In this document: positions 5,719-6,426 of the stretch, piece after piece | Layout of the letters: every line of letters begins with the position of its first letter | How positions within the stretch are numbered: position 1 is the first letter of the stretch | Source of the DNA: Thioalkalivibrio sp. | GTDB lineage: Bacteria; Pseudomonadota; Gammaproteobacteria; Ectothiorhodospirales; Ectothiorhodospiraceae | Direction of reading: 5' to 3' | DNA length: 6,426 nucleotides | Assembly (NCBI GenBank): GCA_007120575.1 | Contig: SKNJ01000185.1 | Coordinates: 1-6,426 of the forward strand | Position numbers and translations under genes: made by a program | The notes under the pieces: generated by a model | The model's database searches: none | What the model saw: the letters and a program-made list of their open reading frames with translations, nothing else | Told to the model about the DNA's origin: nothing

Positions 5719-6426
5719 TCACGAGAAGTCGTCGGTCACGGCACCGCGGCTGGCGGATCCCACGGTGCGTGCGTACTTGCCGAGAACCCCACGGTCGAAG
5801 CGGGGGGGCGGTGGCACCCAGGCCGCACGGCGGAGATCCAGCTCGGCGTCATCGACCTGTAGAGCCAGCCGGTTTTCGTTGGCATTGATCTCGATGGTGT
5901 CCCCGTCCTGAACCAGCGCAAGCGTGCCGCCGGCGGCGGCCTCGGGCGCGACATGTCCGACCACCATCCCGTAGGTCCCGCCGGAGAAGCGCCCGTCGGT
6001 AATCAGGCCGACGGAATCACCCAGGCCGGCACCAATAATGGCGGCGGTTGGTGCCAGCATCTCGCGCATGCCGGGGCCGCCACGCGGCCCCTCGTAGCGG
6101 ATGACCAGGATATCGCCGGCCTGGATCCTGCCGGCCAGGATTGCATCCAGACAGGCCTCTTCGGAGTCGAAGCACCGGGCAGAACCGGTGATGGTGGTTC
6201 GTTTGAGTCCGGTGATCTTGGCCACCGCGCCCTCGGTCGCGAGATTGCCCTTGAGGATGGCCAGGTGCCCGTGTGAGTACAGCGGCCGCTCCAGCGGGCG
6301 GATAATCTCCTGATCCGGGGAGGGCGTATCGGGGATCTCCGCCAGGGTCTCGGCCAGGGTGGCCCCGGTAATCGTCAGGCACTCACCGTGCATCAGCCCG
6401 GCATTCAGGAGCATCTTCATCACCTG
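5719..6426 (-). CDS. ilvD: Dihydroxy-acid dehydratase, C-terminal part (5' end outside window)
   Basis: IlvD dehydrates 2,3-dihydroxy-isovalerate and 2,3-dihydroxy-3-methylvalerate to the 2-keto acids that precede valine and isoleucine. The 235 visible residues run from [18 protein letters not shown] to the stop at 5721-5719, the last 40% or so of a protein usually 550-620 residues long. The family C-terminal signature [24 protein letters not shown] is complete; the serine in FSGG (visible residue 148) matches the proposed catalytic base. [15 protein letters not shown] (about 109-123) is also typical. The iron-sulfur cysteines lie in the missing N-terminal part, so cofactor type cannot be judged. 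[11 protein letters not shown] has cysteine where many relatives have valine or another residue, probably harmless. No other ilv gene is visible. Reading starts beyond the right edge. Confidence 0.96.
   Translation of the reverse strand, partial: QVMKMLLNAGLMHGECLTITGATLAETLAEIPDTPSPDQEIIRPLERPLYSHGHLAILKGNLATEGAVAKITGLKRTTITGSARCFDSEEACLDAILAGRIQAGDILVIRYEGPRGGPGMREMLAPTAAIIGAGLGDSVGLITDGRFSGGTYGMVVGHVAPEAAAGGTLALVQDGDTIEINANENRLALQVDDAELDLRRAAWVPPPPRFDRGVLGKYARTVGSASRGAVTDDFS

Noticed and set aside
5100..5888. Open frame of 262 codons on the plus strand over the rhomboid gene and the end of ilvD
   Set aside because: It is antisense to two genes with intact catalytic motifs, and its product is low-complexity (H, R, P, G rich) with no domain.

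Overview
The window is a GC-rich, gene-dense stretch of what looks like a gammaproteobacterial core chromosome. The order rpsA - ihfB - lapA - lapB - pyrF is the classical gammaproteobacterial neighbourhood, and each product can be matched residue by residue to its E. coli counterpart from memory. The C-terminal tail of S1 and the IlvD type look non-enteric. The GC content would fit an Ectothiorhodospiraceae/Thioalkalivibrio-like or related lineage, but that placement is only a guess. There is no insertion sequence, integrase, CRISPR array, tRNA or rRNA.

Layout, plus strand: the 3' half of rpsA (S1 domains 4-6) ends at 861 and is followed by a textbook intrinsic terminator (880-923). ihfB (958-1254), lapA (1266-1583), lapB (1680-2912) and pyrF (2909-3625) follow as a same-strand cluster. 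lapB and pyrF overlap by ATGA. A candidate sigma70 promoter over the end of pyrF (3609-3637) and a hairpin-rich leader precede a small secreted ComEA-type helix-hairpin-helix protein (3759-4040). A perfect 12-bp GC hairpin then sits immediately before the ribosome binding site of galU (4113-5000). Minus strand: the 3' end of ilvD (6426 to 5719) is followed after 22 bp by a rhomboid intramembrane protease (5696 to 5010), which converges on galU with only 9 bp between the stop codons.

The genes cover translation (S1), nucleoid architecture (IHF-beta), control of LPS synthesis (LapA/LapB), pyrimidine synthesis (PyrF), DNA binding or uptake at the cell surface (ComEA-like), UDP-glucose supply for envelope glycans (GalU), intramembrane proteolysis (rhomboid) and branched-chain amino acid synthesis (IlvD). 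LapB and GalU share an envelope theme, but nothing here shows that the whole set acts as one pathway.

I found no convincing previously undescribed system. The points worth a second look are regulatory details: a 9-bp tandem duplication whose junction forms the pyrF ribosome binding site, the structured comEA leader, strong hairpins directly in front of ihfB and galU with little room for promoters, and a 96-bp gap with a perfect palindrome before a lapB start that lacks a ribosome binding site.
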